This document shows, piece by piece, positions 17,277 to 25,872 of a stretch of 64,000 nucleotides of DNA. The DNA lies in NCBI GenBank assembly GCA_947454235.1, contig CANGIY010000010.1:1-64000 (forward strand). Reading direction: 5' to 3'. The position numbers and the translations under genes were made by a program. The stretch comes from Chitinophagaceae bacterium. Lineage in GTDB: Bacteria > Bacteroidota > Bacteroidia > Chitinophagales > Chitinophagaceae. The notes under the pieces were generated by a model. It was given only the letters and a program-made list of their open reading frames with translations, had not been told where the DNA came from and did no database searches. How positions within the stretch are numbered: position 1 is the stretch's first letter; each line of letters starts with the position of its first letter.

Positions 17277-18068
17277 ATGAGGAAGAGTTCGCTGAAATTT
17301 CTTGGTTTTTTACTGCTCACTGTTGTGATTTTTAATGCTTGTAAAAAGGTTAATCCATTGAACCAAACGCCTAAAAACGTGAGGTTGATGAACTATACCA
17401 GAACGGTGCTCAGCATAAACCCTGGCTCAATTCCTTACATTGAGAATTATAGATTTACATACAATAAAGTCAATCAGGTTGATTCAATTTACTTCACTAC
17501 CAATCAACCGGGAGGGCAGAACTATGTGTCAATTTTCCATTACAACGATAGAGTTGTGACTGATACCATTAAGCAATTAAATGGTACTATTTTGGAAATT
17601 GATACTTTCATCACCGATTACAACAGGAATATTGATACCACCTACATCACCGGTAACAAAGTGGCGTATACTTACTACAACAACCTTATCACTAGAATTG
17701 ACCACCCAAATTATACGTTTTCTACATTCACGTCGTACAATAACAACCTTACCAAGCAAATTTTCTCAACTACTACGCCTGAGATTTCTTACAAGTATTA
17801 CACTGACATGCCGTTCAATACACTTGATTATTTATACATTGTGTCGTTGTCAAGGTATGGTATGAGTATGTACCACACTGCTAATCTGGTTGAATCTATT
17901 TCATCTGTAACTGATACTACTAAGGTGTTTTATACTTTAGATGCAGATAGCAAAGTTGTGAAAATGGTAGTTGCAAAGATTGATACTTTCGTTACGCCAA
18001 CGCTTGGATATACATACCATCCGTTGTCAGATACCGAAACCTACTACTTCCAATACCAACGTTATTAA
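17277..18068 (+). CDS. Predicted lipoprotein, beta-rich, unknown function
   Basis: A 263-residue protein with a lipoprotein signal: a hydrophobic FLGFLLLTVVIF followed by the lipobox FNAC at about residue 21. The mature part is rich in Tyr, Thr and Asn and shows repeated short strand patterns such as YRFTYNKVNQVDSIYF, VSIFHYNDRVV and VAYTYYNNLITRI. This resembles DUF4595-like lipoproteins of Bacteroidota, which carry YD-type beta repeats; that assignment is a guess. The upstream GTG at 17217 would add 20 residues before the signal peptide and is rejected. The gene lies 79 nt downstream of the M28 peptidase on the same strand and may share its transcript. Confidence 0.7.
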   Translation: MRKSSLKFLGFLLLTVVIFNACKKVNPLNQTPKNVRLMNYTRTVLSINPGSIPYIENYRFTYNKVNQVDSIYFTTNQPGGQNYVSIFHYNDRVVTDTIKQLNGTILEIDTFITDYNRNIDTTYITGNKVAYTYYNNLITRIDHPNYTFSTFTSYNNNLTKQIFSTTTPEISYKYYTDMPFNTLDYLYIVSLSRYGMSMYHTANLVESISSVTDTTKVFYTLDADSKVVKMVVAKIDTFVTPTLGYTYHPLSDTETYYFQYQRY

Positions 18069-18079
18069 CAGATACATCG

Positions 18080-18087
18080 TACCTTTG
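18080..18087 (+). promoter_or_regulatory. -7 box for the DUF2480 gene
   Basis: TACCTTTG matches TAnnTTTG, 17 nt upstream of the TTG start at 18105. It lies just after the stop codon of the lipoprotein gene. Confidence 0.55.
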
Positions 18088-18104
18088 TTGAAACATTTTC
18101 AATT

Positions 18105-18620
18105 TTGGAAACGATAGTAAACAAAGTCGCTGAAAGCGGTATTGTAACGCTTGATTTAGCTCCATATATCCCTGATTTAAACAATTTCAAGTCGTTTGAT
18201 TTGAAGCCATTTCTGTTTCGTGAGCTCATTTTAAAAGAGAAAGATTTTCGTGCCTCACTTGTTGAGTACGACTGGTCGCAATTCGAAAATAAATTTGTAG
18301 CTATCACCTGCACTGCCGATGCCATTATTCCCGTTTGGGCATACATGCTGGTCGCTTCTTACTTACAGCCTATCGCTGCTTCGGTTGATTTTGGCTCGAT
18401 TGAAGATACATTCAATGCAAAAGTGCGCGAGGCAATATCCGCTATTGACATAACTGAATTTTCAGGAAAACGTGTTGTTGTTAAAGGCTGCGGCACTATT
18501 GCAATTCCTGATGTTGCATATGTTCTTATGACTGCCAAACTTCGCCCGGTAGTTAAGTCGGTAATGTATGGTGAGCCATGTTCCACAGTTCCTATATACA
18601 AAGCGCCCAAGACTAGTTAA
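18105..18620 (+). CDS. DUF2480 family protein
   Basis: A 171-residue cytoplasmic protein of the DUF2480 family, which is nearly confined to Bacteroidota and has no known function. Family features are VAESGIVTLDLAPYIP near the start, LILKEKDFRASL, and FVAITCTADAIIPVWAYMLV around residues 65-85. The sequence has a loose internal repeat: KFVAITCTADAIIPVWAYMLVAS resembles RVVVKGCGTIAIPDVAYVLMTAK later on. No ATG is available near the 5' end; TTG at 18105 fits the family N-terminus and the promoter position. It has no signal peptide or membrane segment. Confidence 0.75.
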   Translation: METIVNKVAESGIVTLDLAPYIPDLNNFKSFDLKPFLFRELILKEKDFRASLVEYDWSQFENKFVAITCTADAIIPVWAYMLVASYLQPIAASVDFGSIEDTFNAKVREAISAIDITEFSGKRVVVKGCGTIAIPDVAYVLMTAKLRPVVKSVMYGEPCSTVPIYKAPKTS

Positions 18621-18636
18621 TGTTCGCGAACGTTAA
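18617..18636. promoter_or_regulatory. 20-bp palindrome between DUF2480 and the adhesin operon
   Basis: A palindrome with one mismatched pair, centred on GTTCGCGAAC (18622-18631), begins on the DUF2480 stop codon. No T-run follows, so it is unlikely to be a terminator; it may be an operator for the adhesin-sprF operon that starts 129 bp downstream. Confidence 0.45.
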
Positions 18637-18764
18637 GTATCTGAAAATTAGTATACTTGAATTATATTTTAAGTTTTTGCCAACGAAAACGGGTGAAATG
18701 CTGTCTTTGTAAGTTGAAATACTTATATTTACGATTCATTTTATAAACTTATAAACGCAAGACC

Positions 18765-21700
18765 ATGCCCACCCTTATCAGACGAATAACGCTGCTATTA
18801 TTTGCATTGGTTTTTCCACTGCTGGCGAAGGCAGTAACAGCCGATTTCACAGCAGACCATATTTCTGGTTGCTGCCCATTAGTTGTGCACTTTACAAACA
18901 CTTCTTCTGGCGCAAGCACCTATGAGTGGGATTTGGGGAATGGTACAACTTCGACGTATACCGATGTGTCGGGCAGTTATATTACGCCCGGAACCTATAC
19001 TGTAACATTGACAGCCATCAGCGGTTCAACAAGGGTCACACATACTATGACCATCACCGTTTACCCTACACCAACTGTGAGCTTTACTGCGTCTGATACT
19101 ACTTTATGCCCTGGTACTTCAACAACTTTTACAAGTACAACGGTCTTGGGGGTCTCGGGTCCTGCAACGTACTTATGGACCTTCGGAGATGGCTTTACTA
19201 GTACTCTTTCTAATCCAACTCATACTTATGCGACATCCGGCACCTACAACGTTTCGTTAATGGTTACGAATAGTCAGGGGTGTTACTCAACTTTATTCAA
19301 GGGTGGGTATATTTATGTTTATCCGCATTCGGCTATCAGGGTTTCTGCCTCCAACGTCTATTTTTGTAGTCCGCCGGCCCACGTTGTATTTTCAACAACC
19401 ATCACTGGTGCATCCCCTTATTCCTATTACTGGACTTTTGGAGATGGGCACACATCTACGTCTGCTACACCTACGAACGACTATTCATCGACGGGTTCTT
19501 ACAATGTAAGTTTAGCGATTATAGATTCAAATGGTTGCAGGGACACACTCAATCTTCCAAACTACATCACTGTCACAACCATTTCTTCGTCTATTATCGG
19601 CCCAACCTCGGCATGTCAATATAGTTTTGTAAGCTTCACTAATTCGAGTTCTACCCATACTTCAGCAGTTTGGGATTTTGGAGATTCTGGCTTTGGTGCA
19701 GGAGATTCGGTGAGGCATATGTACACGACCGCAGGTACATACAGGGTGAGACTTATTGTTAGGAATGGTCCTTGTTCCGATACTTCATATCAAGATATTA
19801 CAATTTACCCGGCGCCTAACCCAACCATCATTACAAGCCCACGCCACCCATGCCCACCTCCAACGACAGTAACATATTCAACTTCCGGAGTTTCAAGTGG
19901 TACATATTCCTGGCATTTTGGTGATGGTGTAATTTCTTCAGGTGCTACGCCATCTCATACTTACGCCTCGGCTGGGGTTTATTCCGATACGCTCTACATT
20001 ACAGATTCGCACGGCTGTAACGGTACTGTTATTTTTCAGGATACAGTCCGAGACTTGTACGGTATGATTACCGATTCTAATTTTTATGGTTGCATACCGT
20101 TAACAGTTAGTTTTTGGGATTCTGCCAGAACTTCATTTCCTACACCCGGAGCTTATCCCGACTCAATCACTTCCTATTATTGGGATTTTGGCGATGGTGG
20201 AAGTGTATCGGGTTCTCCCCATCCAACCCACACTTATACTGCTGCGGGAACATATACTGTTACTTGTCGCATTACAACGGCAAATGGATGCGTTGTAACC
20301 AACAGTACATTAGTATATGCAGGTACGCCACCTCGTGCTATATTTACAGTAACGCCCGACTCAATTTGTTTTCACGGAGGCTGGGTGACTACGACAATAA
20401 CCGTTCTTTCGGGTCCGGTAACAGATTTTCATTGGTTCTGGGGTGATGGGTCAGGCGATAGAGATACTTCAACAACGCTTGTTCGTGGGCACCACTACAT
20501 ACGACCGGGGTATGATACAATAATTTTGATTCCATACAATAATGGTTGTAGGGGAATTGGGGACACCTTTTTTACGATCACAGTCGATTCGCCAATGGCA
20601 ATCATCCATGATACGTTTACTTGCTCACCCCGCCGAAGGGTTATTTTTGCCGATAGTTCATGGGGCGATACTTGGCACGAGTGGTATTTCAGCGATGGTT
20701 ATACATCATTAGCAACTACAGTTGATCATACTTTCCCTCGCGATACGATATATACAGTTAAATTGGTAACTTATAATTCGAGAAGCGGTTGTAGAGACAC
20801 TACAGAAGAGATAATTAACCTCATTCCTCCGCGGATAGCCATTCATGTATCTGATTCTACTATTTGCCTCCACGATACAGCCAGAGTCTGGATAGATGAA
20901 CTGACCGGTGTTGGTACTTCAGCCATATTTATGTTCGATCCATTTGTGTCAATGGCATGGCTAGATTCAACCAGGCGTTGGGGTGGAGAAATTGATAGTT
21001 TCGGTGCCCCCGGGGTTTATACGGTCACGGTTGTTTACTATGACCAACATGGTTGCCCCGATACTATGGTTAGACCCGATTTAGTAACGGTAGGTCATCC
21101 AATCAATGTAGTTCACCCTAGCATCGATTCAGGTTGTTGGCCACTTTCAGTTGTGTTTACCGACTCGTCTCGAGATACCAGAGGTGTCAGCATCACTTCG
21201 TATATATGGGCATTCGGCGATGGATATACTGCAACTACAACAACCGGGGTGGTGGCACATACATATACTACGGCCGGTACATTCCATATTACACAAATAT
21301 TGACCGATAATATCGGGTGTACTGATACTGCCGTCCTTGATACCATACAGGTATTCAGGCCACATGCCGCTTTTAATATTTCAACGCGAACTCCGTGCCG
21401 AGGGCAAACAGTTACTTTTACAAATACTTCAACCGGTTCGGGTGGGGTATCAGGTTATTATTGGATATTTGGCGATGGTTCAACCTCAACAGTTACTTCC
21501 CCAACCCATATTTATACAGCCAATGGCACTTATACCGTCAAGCTTGGGCTAACCGACGGGCATGGGTGTACAGATACAGCATTGTTCGTCAACTGGGTTT
21601 CCGTCACGAGCCCGGCGGCGAGTTTCAATATGAGTGACAGCTTTACCATTTGTCCTCCATTGAACGTCACATACCTCAACACCAGCACGGGTGCTACTGG

Positions 21701-23339
21701 CTATCGTTGGGATTTGGGAGATGGAACGACTTCCTCGATATTCTCTCCAACTGACTTGTATGTGTCGCCGGCCTTGTACCACATTGTTTTAGTCGCGTAT
21801 AACGCGGCAGGGTGTACCGACACTGCCCGTCATGACGTAATGGTATATGGTTATGCCGGTGCGTTTACATACGACCCAGATACCGGATGCGCTCCGTTAA
21901 CAGTGCATTTTTCAGCACATATCGCCAATGTGCCAAGCATTATTTGGGACTTTGCTGATGGTAATACAACAATTGCTTCGTTGGTAGATACTGCTTCGCA
22001 TACATATTTGCAACCAGGTGCCTACCTTCCGAAATTGGTTTTGAGTGATAACACTGGCTGTCGTAACTCGAGCGTTGGTATTGATACGATTAAAGTAGAT
22101 GCTGTGCTTGTTAAGGCAACGACAAATCCGAGTCCGGTATGCGTCAAGACCAATATCAATTTTGTAGATTCTTCTTATTCTTATTTCTCCCACGTAACCC
22201 AATATTTGTGGACGCTACCTGATGGTACTACATCTACTTCGCCATCACCAGGATTTTATTTTGATACAATAGGTACTTTTGTTGTTGAACTTACAGCTAC
22301 GGATGCCTGGGGTTGTGTTGGCCATGGTAGGGATACAATGAGAATTTACCCTTGGCCGACCATTGTAGCTTCTCCAGACACCATTATTTGTTTCAGAGAT
22401 TCTGCAACCATTTTTGCAAATGGCGGTATCAGCTATACGTGGTTGCCGACAGCCGGATTGGGTTGTCCAACTTGCCAGTCTACTACCGCACGCCCTTCCG
22501 CCGATCAGACGTATACAGTGAAGGGAACCGACATACACGGATGCTCAAATGTCGACTCAGTGACAGTTAGTCTCAGGTATCGTACAGTAAGTACTGCATT
22601 CCATGATACCGATGTATGTAAGAACGTTGCAATTCAGTTGAATGATACGGGTGCTACAATTTTCAATTGGGTGCCCGCTACAGGCTTGAGCGATCCGCAT
22701 GTTGCAAATCCTATTGCAACTCCTCCGGCAACAACCGTATATACGGTTTATGCGAGCTATGGAACTTGTGACCCTGATACTAACTATGTCAATTTTATCG
22801 TTTATCCGCTACCTACAGTTGATGCCGGCGCTGACCAACACTTGGTTGCTGGTACTGAAGTTGATTTGAGCGCTACAGGTACATTGATTGACAGGTATTT
22901 GTGGGAGCCTTACAGGTCGGTTAATTGTGATACGTGCAAAGATATTGTTGCTCACATCATGAGTACTACTACATTTACTGTAACAGTTACATCTATTCAT
23001 GGCTGTAAATCTTCTGATACTGTGAAGGTGTGGTTGTTCTGCGACCAAAGCCAAATATTTGTACCTAATACGTTTACTCCTAACAACGATGGTCAAAACG
23101 ATGTGTTTTATCCTAGGGGCTCGGGTATCTCTACCATTAAAAGCTTTAGAATTTATAATCGTTGGGGTGAGTTGATGTTTGAGAGAAACAACATAAATAT
23201 CAATGATGCTACCAATGCATGGGATGGTTCTTACCTGGGTGGCGAACCGAGATCTGATGTATATGTTTATCTCATTGATGCCACTTGCGATACAGGGACT
23301 CCAATTTTTGTGAAAGGTGATGTTACTATTGTTCGATAA
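18765..23339 (+). CDS. Giant PKD-repeat surface adhesin with T9SS type B (gliding-associated) C-terminal domain
   Basis: A 1524-residue secreted protein. The signal peptide (RRITLLLFALVFPLLAKAV) is followed by about 13-14 PKD domains recognisable by motifs such as YLWTFGDGFTS, YYWDFGDGGSV, YIWAFGDGYTA and YRWDLGDGTTS. One in the middle (residues of about 690-770) is degenerate. Three Ig-like modules with a CxxC pair (GCPTC, NCDTC) or without it come next. The C-terminus (VPNTFTPNNDGQNDVFYP, FRIYNRWGELMFE, NAWDGSY, GDVTIVR) is the CHU_C/type B sorting domain. It is therefore likely exported by T9SS and displayed at the surface, like SprB-type adhesins. A PorP/SprF gene follows after 18 nt, the usual pairing. 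Confidence 0.93.
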   Translation: MPTLIRRITLLLFALVFPLLAKAVTADFTADHISGCCPLVVHFTNTSSGASTYEWDLGNGTTSTYTDVSGSYITPGTYTVTLTAISGSTRVTHTMTITVYPTPTVSFTASDTTLCPGTSTTFTSTTVLGVSGPATYLWTFGDGFTSTLSNPTHTYATSGTYNVSLMVTNSQGCYSTLFKGGYIYVYPHSAIRVSASNVYFCSPPAHVVFSTTITGASPYSYYWTFGDGHTSTSATPTNDYSSTGSYNVSLAIIDSNGCRDTLNLPNYITVTTISSSIIGPTSACQYSFVSFTNSSSTHTSAVWDFGDSGFGAGDSVRHMYTTAGTYRVRLIVRNGPCSDTSYQDITIYPAPNPTIITSPRHPCPPPTTVTYSTSGVSSGTYSWHFGDGVISSGATPSHTYASAGVYSDTLYITDSHGCNGTVIFQDTVRDLYGMITDSNFYGCIPLTVSFWDSARTSFPTPGAYPDSITSYYWDFGDGGSVSGSPHPTHTYTAAGTYTVTCRITTANGCVVTNSTLVYAGTPPRAIFTVTPDSICFHGGWVTTTITVLSGPVTDFHWFWGDGSGDRDTSTTLVRGHHYIRPGYDTIILIPYNNGCRGIGDTFFTITVDSPMAIIHDTFTCSPRRRVIFADSSWGDTWHEWYFSDGYTSLATTVDHTFPRDTIYTVKLVTYNSRSGCRDTTEEIINLIPPRIAIHVSDSTICLHDTARVWIDELTGVGTSAIFMFDPFVSMAWLDSTRRWGGEIDSFGAPGVYTVTVVYYDQHGCPDTMVRPDLVTVGHPINVVHPSIDSGCWPLSVVFTDSSRDTRGVSITSYIWAFGDGYTATTTTGVVAHTYTTAGTFHITQILTDNIGCTDTAVLDTIQVFRPHAAFNISTRTPCRGQTVTFTNTSTGSGGVSGYYWIFGDGSTSTVTSPTHIYTANGTYTVKLGLTDGHGCTDTALFVNWVSVTSPAASFNMSDSFTICPPLNVTYLNTSTGATGYRWDLGDGTTSSIFSPTDLYVSPALYHIVLVAYNAAGCTDTARHDVMVYGYAGAFTYDPDTGCAPLTVHFSAHIANVPSIIWDFADGNTTIASLVDTASHTYLQPGAYLPKLVLSDNTGCRNSSVGIDTIKVDAVLVKATTNPSPVCVKTNINFVDSSYSYFSHVTQYLWTLPDGTTSTSPSPGFYFDTIGTFVVELTATDAWGCVGHGRDTMRIYPWPTIVASPDTIICFRDSATIFANGGISYTWLPTAGLGCPTCQSTTARPSADQTYTVKGTDIHGCSNVDSVTVSLRYRTVSTAFHDTDVCKNVAIQLNDTGATIFNWVPATGLSDPHVANPIATPPATTVYTVYASYGTCDPDTNYVNFIVYPLPTVDAGADQHLVAGTEVDLSATGTLIDRYLWEPYRSVNCDTCKDIVAHIMSTTTFTVTVTSIHGCKSSDTVKVWLFCDQSQIFVPNTFTPNNDGQNDVFYPRGSGISTIKSFRIYNRWGELMFERNNININDATNAWDGSYLGGEPRSDVYVYLIDATCDTGTPIFVKGDVTIVR

Positions 23340-23357
23340 ACCGCTCATTCAACTCAT

Positions 23358-24398
23358 ATGAAAGCATTAAAATTTCCTTTGTTGATTGGTGCCGTTTTAT
23401 TGGCATGTAACACAAACGTTATCGCGCAGGCAGATGTGCATTTTTCACAGTTTTACGAACATGCTACATTGCGCAATCCTGGTTTGATTGGGATTTTTTC
23501 TCAGGATTTTAAAGTAGGGGCATCTTATCGAGAACAGTGGAGTAGCATTAGTAAACCATTTGTAACGGCATTGGGTTATGGAGAGGCGCGCTTCTCGGTA
23601 GGTAAAGTATCTGACGACTTTTTTAGTATTGGTTTGCTGGCTTTTACCGATAAAGCAGGTAGTGTGGATCAGCGGATTACTGCTGTTTACCCTGCCGTTA
23701 ATTACAATAAGAGCCTTAATCCCGAAAAGAACAGTTATTTATCGCTAGGCTTTACCGGAGGGTATAATCAATACGATTTTGACTTAACAAAGGCAACATT
23801 CAACAATCAGTACCAATTCGGTTTTTTTAGTCAGTCCAACCCTACTTTTGAACATATTGATAACACTAAGATGTCGATGTGGGACTTGGGGACAGGGCTT
23901 AACTTTAATACCAATGCCGGTGAATTTAACCAGGTAACTTATATGGTTGGTATTTCAGGCTATCACCTCACCCGGCCTAAGTTTTCGTACTTCGATGTTT
24001 CTTCAGTTACAGAAAATATTAGATGGAACGGAAATGCAGCCGCAGGATTTGACGTAGATGATAACATGGTGGTGTATGTACATGCCAACTACGCTAAACA
24101 AGGCACCTATACCGAGATAATGGCTGGCGGTTTATTCAGTTGGTCAGAAGCCAATGCGGGAAGGCGTCCTGATTATGTTTTGACCGGAGGTTTGTTCTAT
24201 AGATATGGCGATGCGTTGATTCCTGTATTAAAGGTCAAGTATAAAAATGTTTCAGTTGGCGCAAGTTACGATGTGAATGTATCGAAGCTTAAACCTGCCA
24301 GTAACTTAAGAGGTGGTTACGAATTGTCGATGAGTATTTTGAGTGATTTTACCGATAAAAATGCTGCTGCAAAGAAAACAGTATGCCCTAAATTCTAG
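23358..24398 (+). CDS. PorP/SprF family type IX secretion protein
   Basis: A 346-residue outer-membrane beta-barrel protein with a signal peptide (ending NTNVIAQ). The family signature ADVHFSQFYEHATLRNPGLIG lies at about residues 26-46, followed by VGASYREQW and a string of amphipathic strands such as YLSLGFTGGYNQYDF and LKVKYKNVSVGASYDVN. PorP/SprF proteins are needed for surface attachment of type B sorting-domain proteins encoded next to them, so its client is most likely the giant adhesin just upstream, with which it forms an operon. A strong terminator follows. Confidence 0.92.
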   Translation: MKALKFPLLIGAVLLACNTNVIAQADVHFSQFYEHATLRNPGLIGIFSQDFKVGASYREQWSSISKPFVTALGYGEARFSVGKVSDDFFSIGLLAFTDKAGSVDQRITAVYPAVNYNKSLNPEKNSYLSLGFTGGYNQYDFDLTKATFNNQYQFGFFSQSNPTFEHIDNTKMSMWDLGTGLNFNTNAGEFNQVTYMVGISGYHLTRPKFSYFDVSSVTENIRWNGNAAAGFDVDDNMVVYVHANYAKQGTYTEIMAGGLFSWSEANAGRRPDYVLTGGLFYRYGDALIPVLKVKYKNVSVGASYDVNVSKLKPASNLRGGYELSMSILSDFTDKNAAAKKTVCPKF

Positions 24399-24424
24399 AG
24401 AAATAATTGAAATTATTGGAGAGT

Positions 24425-24457
24425 CCGGATTGTAGGAAACTATAATCCGGGCTTTTT
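24425..24457 (+). terminator. Terminator of the adhesin-sprF operon
   Basis: Stem CCGGATT/AATCCGG (24425-24431 with 24444-24450), 12-nt loop, then GCTTTTTTAT. It stops just before the 3' end of the small gene on the opposite strand. Confidence 0.88.
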
Positions 24458-24460
24458 TAT

Positions 24461-24577
24461 TTACAGAAAAATAATTTTGAGAGAAGTTGCTAAAACAACC
24501 ATAAATAGAATTCCAGATAATACGTAAGTGCTAACGTCGGGGTCGCTTAGTTTTTCTGATAGTCCTTTTAATTTCAT
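24461..24577 (-). CDS. 38-residue single-pass membrane protein
   Basis: A very small gene on the minus strand: ATG at 24577, TAA at 24461-24463. The product starts with a hydrophilic MKLKGLSEKLSDPDVSTYV, then a hydrophobic helix of about 18 residues (LSGILFMVVLATSLKIIFL). What makes it credible is the promoter directly upstream, a perfect TTTG-N20-TACTTTTG only 4 nt from the ATG, giving a leaderless mRNA. It is convergent with the adhesin-sprF operon. I do not recognise a family; it might be a small regulator or subunit of a membrane complex. Confidence 0.7.
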   Translation of the reverse strand: MKLKGLSEKLSDPDVSTYVLSGILFMVVLATSLKIIFL

Positions 24578-24581
24578 ACAC

Positions 24582-24613
24582 CAAAAGTATTTCATTGTTT
24601 CAGTATTTCCAAA
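24582..24613 (-). promoter_or_regulatory. Full-consensus Bacteroidota promoter of the 38-residue membrane protein gene
   Basis: On the minus strand, TTTG (24610-24613) is followed after exactly 20 nt by TACTTTTG (24582-24589). Both boxes match consensus and the spacing equals that of the rplM operon promoter at 27567-27598. Confidence 0.8.
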
Positions 24614-24853
24614 AAAATATTGATAATAAGGGTGTTATGTTTTCGAGTTGCTTGAATCTTGGCATGATTAAATTTATAATAAGAAATTTATAAATGTGTG
24701 TATGTGTACTTTATAGGTGTTTCAAAAACACTATATGTAATTGGTTGGCGTGATTTAGGGGGCTATAAAAAGTTAGATAGTTAGGTGGTTCAGTTGAAAT
24801 TTCTGTCATGAAAAATGCTGATTGAGGTCATGATTGAAGGCGGTATACTATGG
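24614..24853. other. Gene-free AT-rich stretch with a short direct repeat
   Basis: No gene is seen. AAATTTATAA occurs twice (24670-24679 and 24684-24693, 14-bp period), and TCATGA occurs twice near 24807-24833. These could be regulator sites for the genes on either side, but nothing decisive is visible. Confidence 0.4.
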
Positions 24854-24861
24854 TAGTTTTG
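24854..24861 (+). promoter_or_regulatory. -7 box for the coiled-coil/Crp operon
   Basis: TAGTTTTG matches TAnnTTTG and lies 10 nt before the ATG at 24872. Confidence 0.55.
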
Positions 24862-24871
24862 TTTAAAATTA

Positions 24872-25261
24872 ATGACTATGATTAAGGAGAAAATTTCAGC
24901 GATGAGCGATGAGCACCAAAACAGTTTGAAGTCTTTGGCGTTTTATAAAGAAGAATTGAAATCAATTAGAACACGCCTTACTGATATGGCGGGGAAAAAC
25001 ACTGCTCGTGAGTTTGGGTCAAACGTTGAGCATTTCGAAAATCAAATTTCAGTTCAACTTGAAAACATTGACACACTCCACCACAACATCAACGATAACT
25101 TATCGAAAATAGCTGATCAGTTGAAACACAACACTGCAGGATATGTAGATGGTGAATTGATTGAAAACCAGAAGAAACAGAATGATACTTTTGCCGGCAT
25201 CGAAAAAGTAGTAAACGAATTAAGGCAAGAATTCAATAAGTTTGCATCAGCACACTTATAA
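24872..25261 (+). CDS. Coiled-coil protein of unknown function, coupled to a Crp-family gene
   Basis: A 129-residue cytoplasmic protein with no signal peptide. The whole chain looks helical and heptad-rich (QNSLKSLAFYKEELKSIRTR, then EHFENQISVQLENIDTLHHN and IEKVVNELRQEFNKF), so a long coiled coil or helical bundle is expected. Its stop overlaps the start of the Crp/Fnr gene by one base (TAATG), which implies coupled translation and a shared process. I do not recognise a named family. It may be a partner or small regulator of the Crp-type protein; that is inference from the arrangement only. Confidence 0.7.
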   Translation: MTMIKEKISAMSDEHQNSLKSLAFYKEELKSIRTRLTDMAGKNTAREFGSNVEHFENQISVQLENIDTLHHNINDNLSKIADQLKHNTAGYVDGELIENQKKQNDTFAGIEKVVNELRQEFNKFASAHL

Positions 25262-25872
25262 TGGAATTAGGTAATTTTATTTTCAGCGACAAGAAGCTAC
25301 TTGAAGAGATACATAGGTATGGGATGATTAAGCCTTTTCCGGGCGATACGGTTGTCCTGAATCCGGGCGACGACATTTTCTTCATGCCAATTGTTTACAA
25401 AGGTGTTTTGCGCATTGTAAGGCAAAACCCTGATGGGAATGAAATTTTCTTATACCATTTATACCCCGGTCAAACATGTGCAATGGCACTGAATTGTTGC
25501 ACCGGGCGCAAAAAGAGTAATGTAAAGGCGATTACAGAAGAAGACACTGAATTGCTTTTAATTCCTGCAAACCAGATTGAAGACTGGCATAAGTTTTCAG
25601 AATGGAGGGAATATGTGTACAATACTTTTTCTACTCGTTTTAATGAGCTTATAGAGGTGATAGATTTAATTGCTTTTTCTAACATGGATAAGCAGGTTAT
25701 GCACTACCTCAACGAAAGAGCCCGCGCCACAGGCACGCGGGCTCTTTATATTACCCATCAGCAAATTGCCGATGAACTTCACACCCATCGCGAGGCCATT
25801 AGCCGGCTCCTGCGAAACATGGAGCAAAAGAACATGTTGAAGCTCGGCAGAAATATCATTGAGCTTACTTAA
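25261..25872 (+). CDS. Crp/Fnr-family transcriptional regulator
   Basis: A 203-residue one-component regulator. Residues of about 20-115 form a cyclic-nucleotide-binding-type beta-roll (FPGDTVVLNPGDDIFFMPIV, then GVLRIVRQNPDGNEIFLYHL), followed by the long dimer helix, and a Crp-type helix-turn-helix at about 165-200 (ITHQQIADELHTHREAISRL). A Cys-Cys pair in NCCTGRKKS (about residue 80) is seen in a Bacteroidota subgroup and might be redox-active or bind a cofactor. The canonical cAMP phosphate-binding RxS signature is not obvious. It is translationally coupled to the upstream coiled-coil gene, and its 3' end overlaps the convergent sdpI gene by 8 nt. Confidence 0.9.
   Translation: MELGNFIFSDKKLLEEIHRYGMIKPFPGDTVVLNPGDDIFFMPIVYKGVLRIVRQNPDGNEIFLYHLYPGQTCAMALNCCTGRKKSNVKAITEEDTELLLIPANQIEDWHKFSEWREYVYNTFSTRFNELIEVIDLIAFSNMDKQVMHYLNERARATGTRALYITHQQIADELHTHREAISRLLRNMEQKNMLKLGRNIIELT

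Noticed and set aside
18765-23339. Repeated GATGG/GGTGATGG words suggesting a CRISPR or tandem-repeat array
   Set aside because: They are the WxFGDG codons of successive PKD domains, with irregular spacing of about 240-270 bp and a continuous reading frame.
22809-23348. 179-codon frame antisense to the end of the first giant adhesin
   Set aside because: A shadow of the sorting-domain codons; no motif and no promoter.
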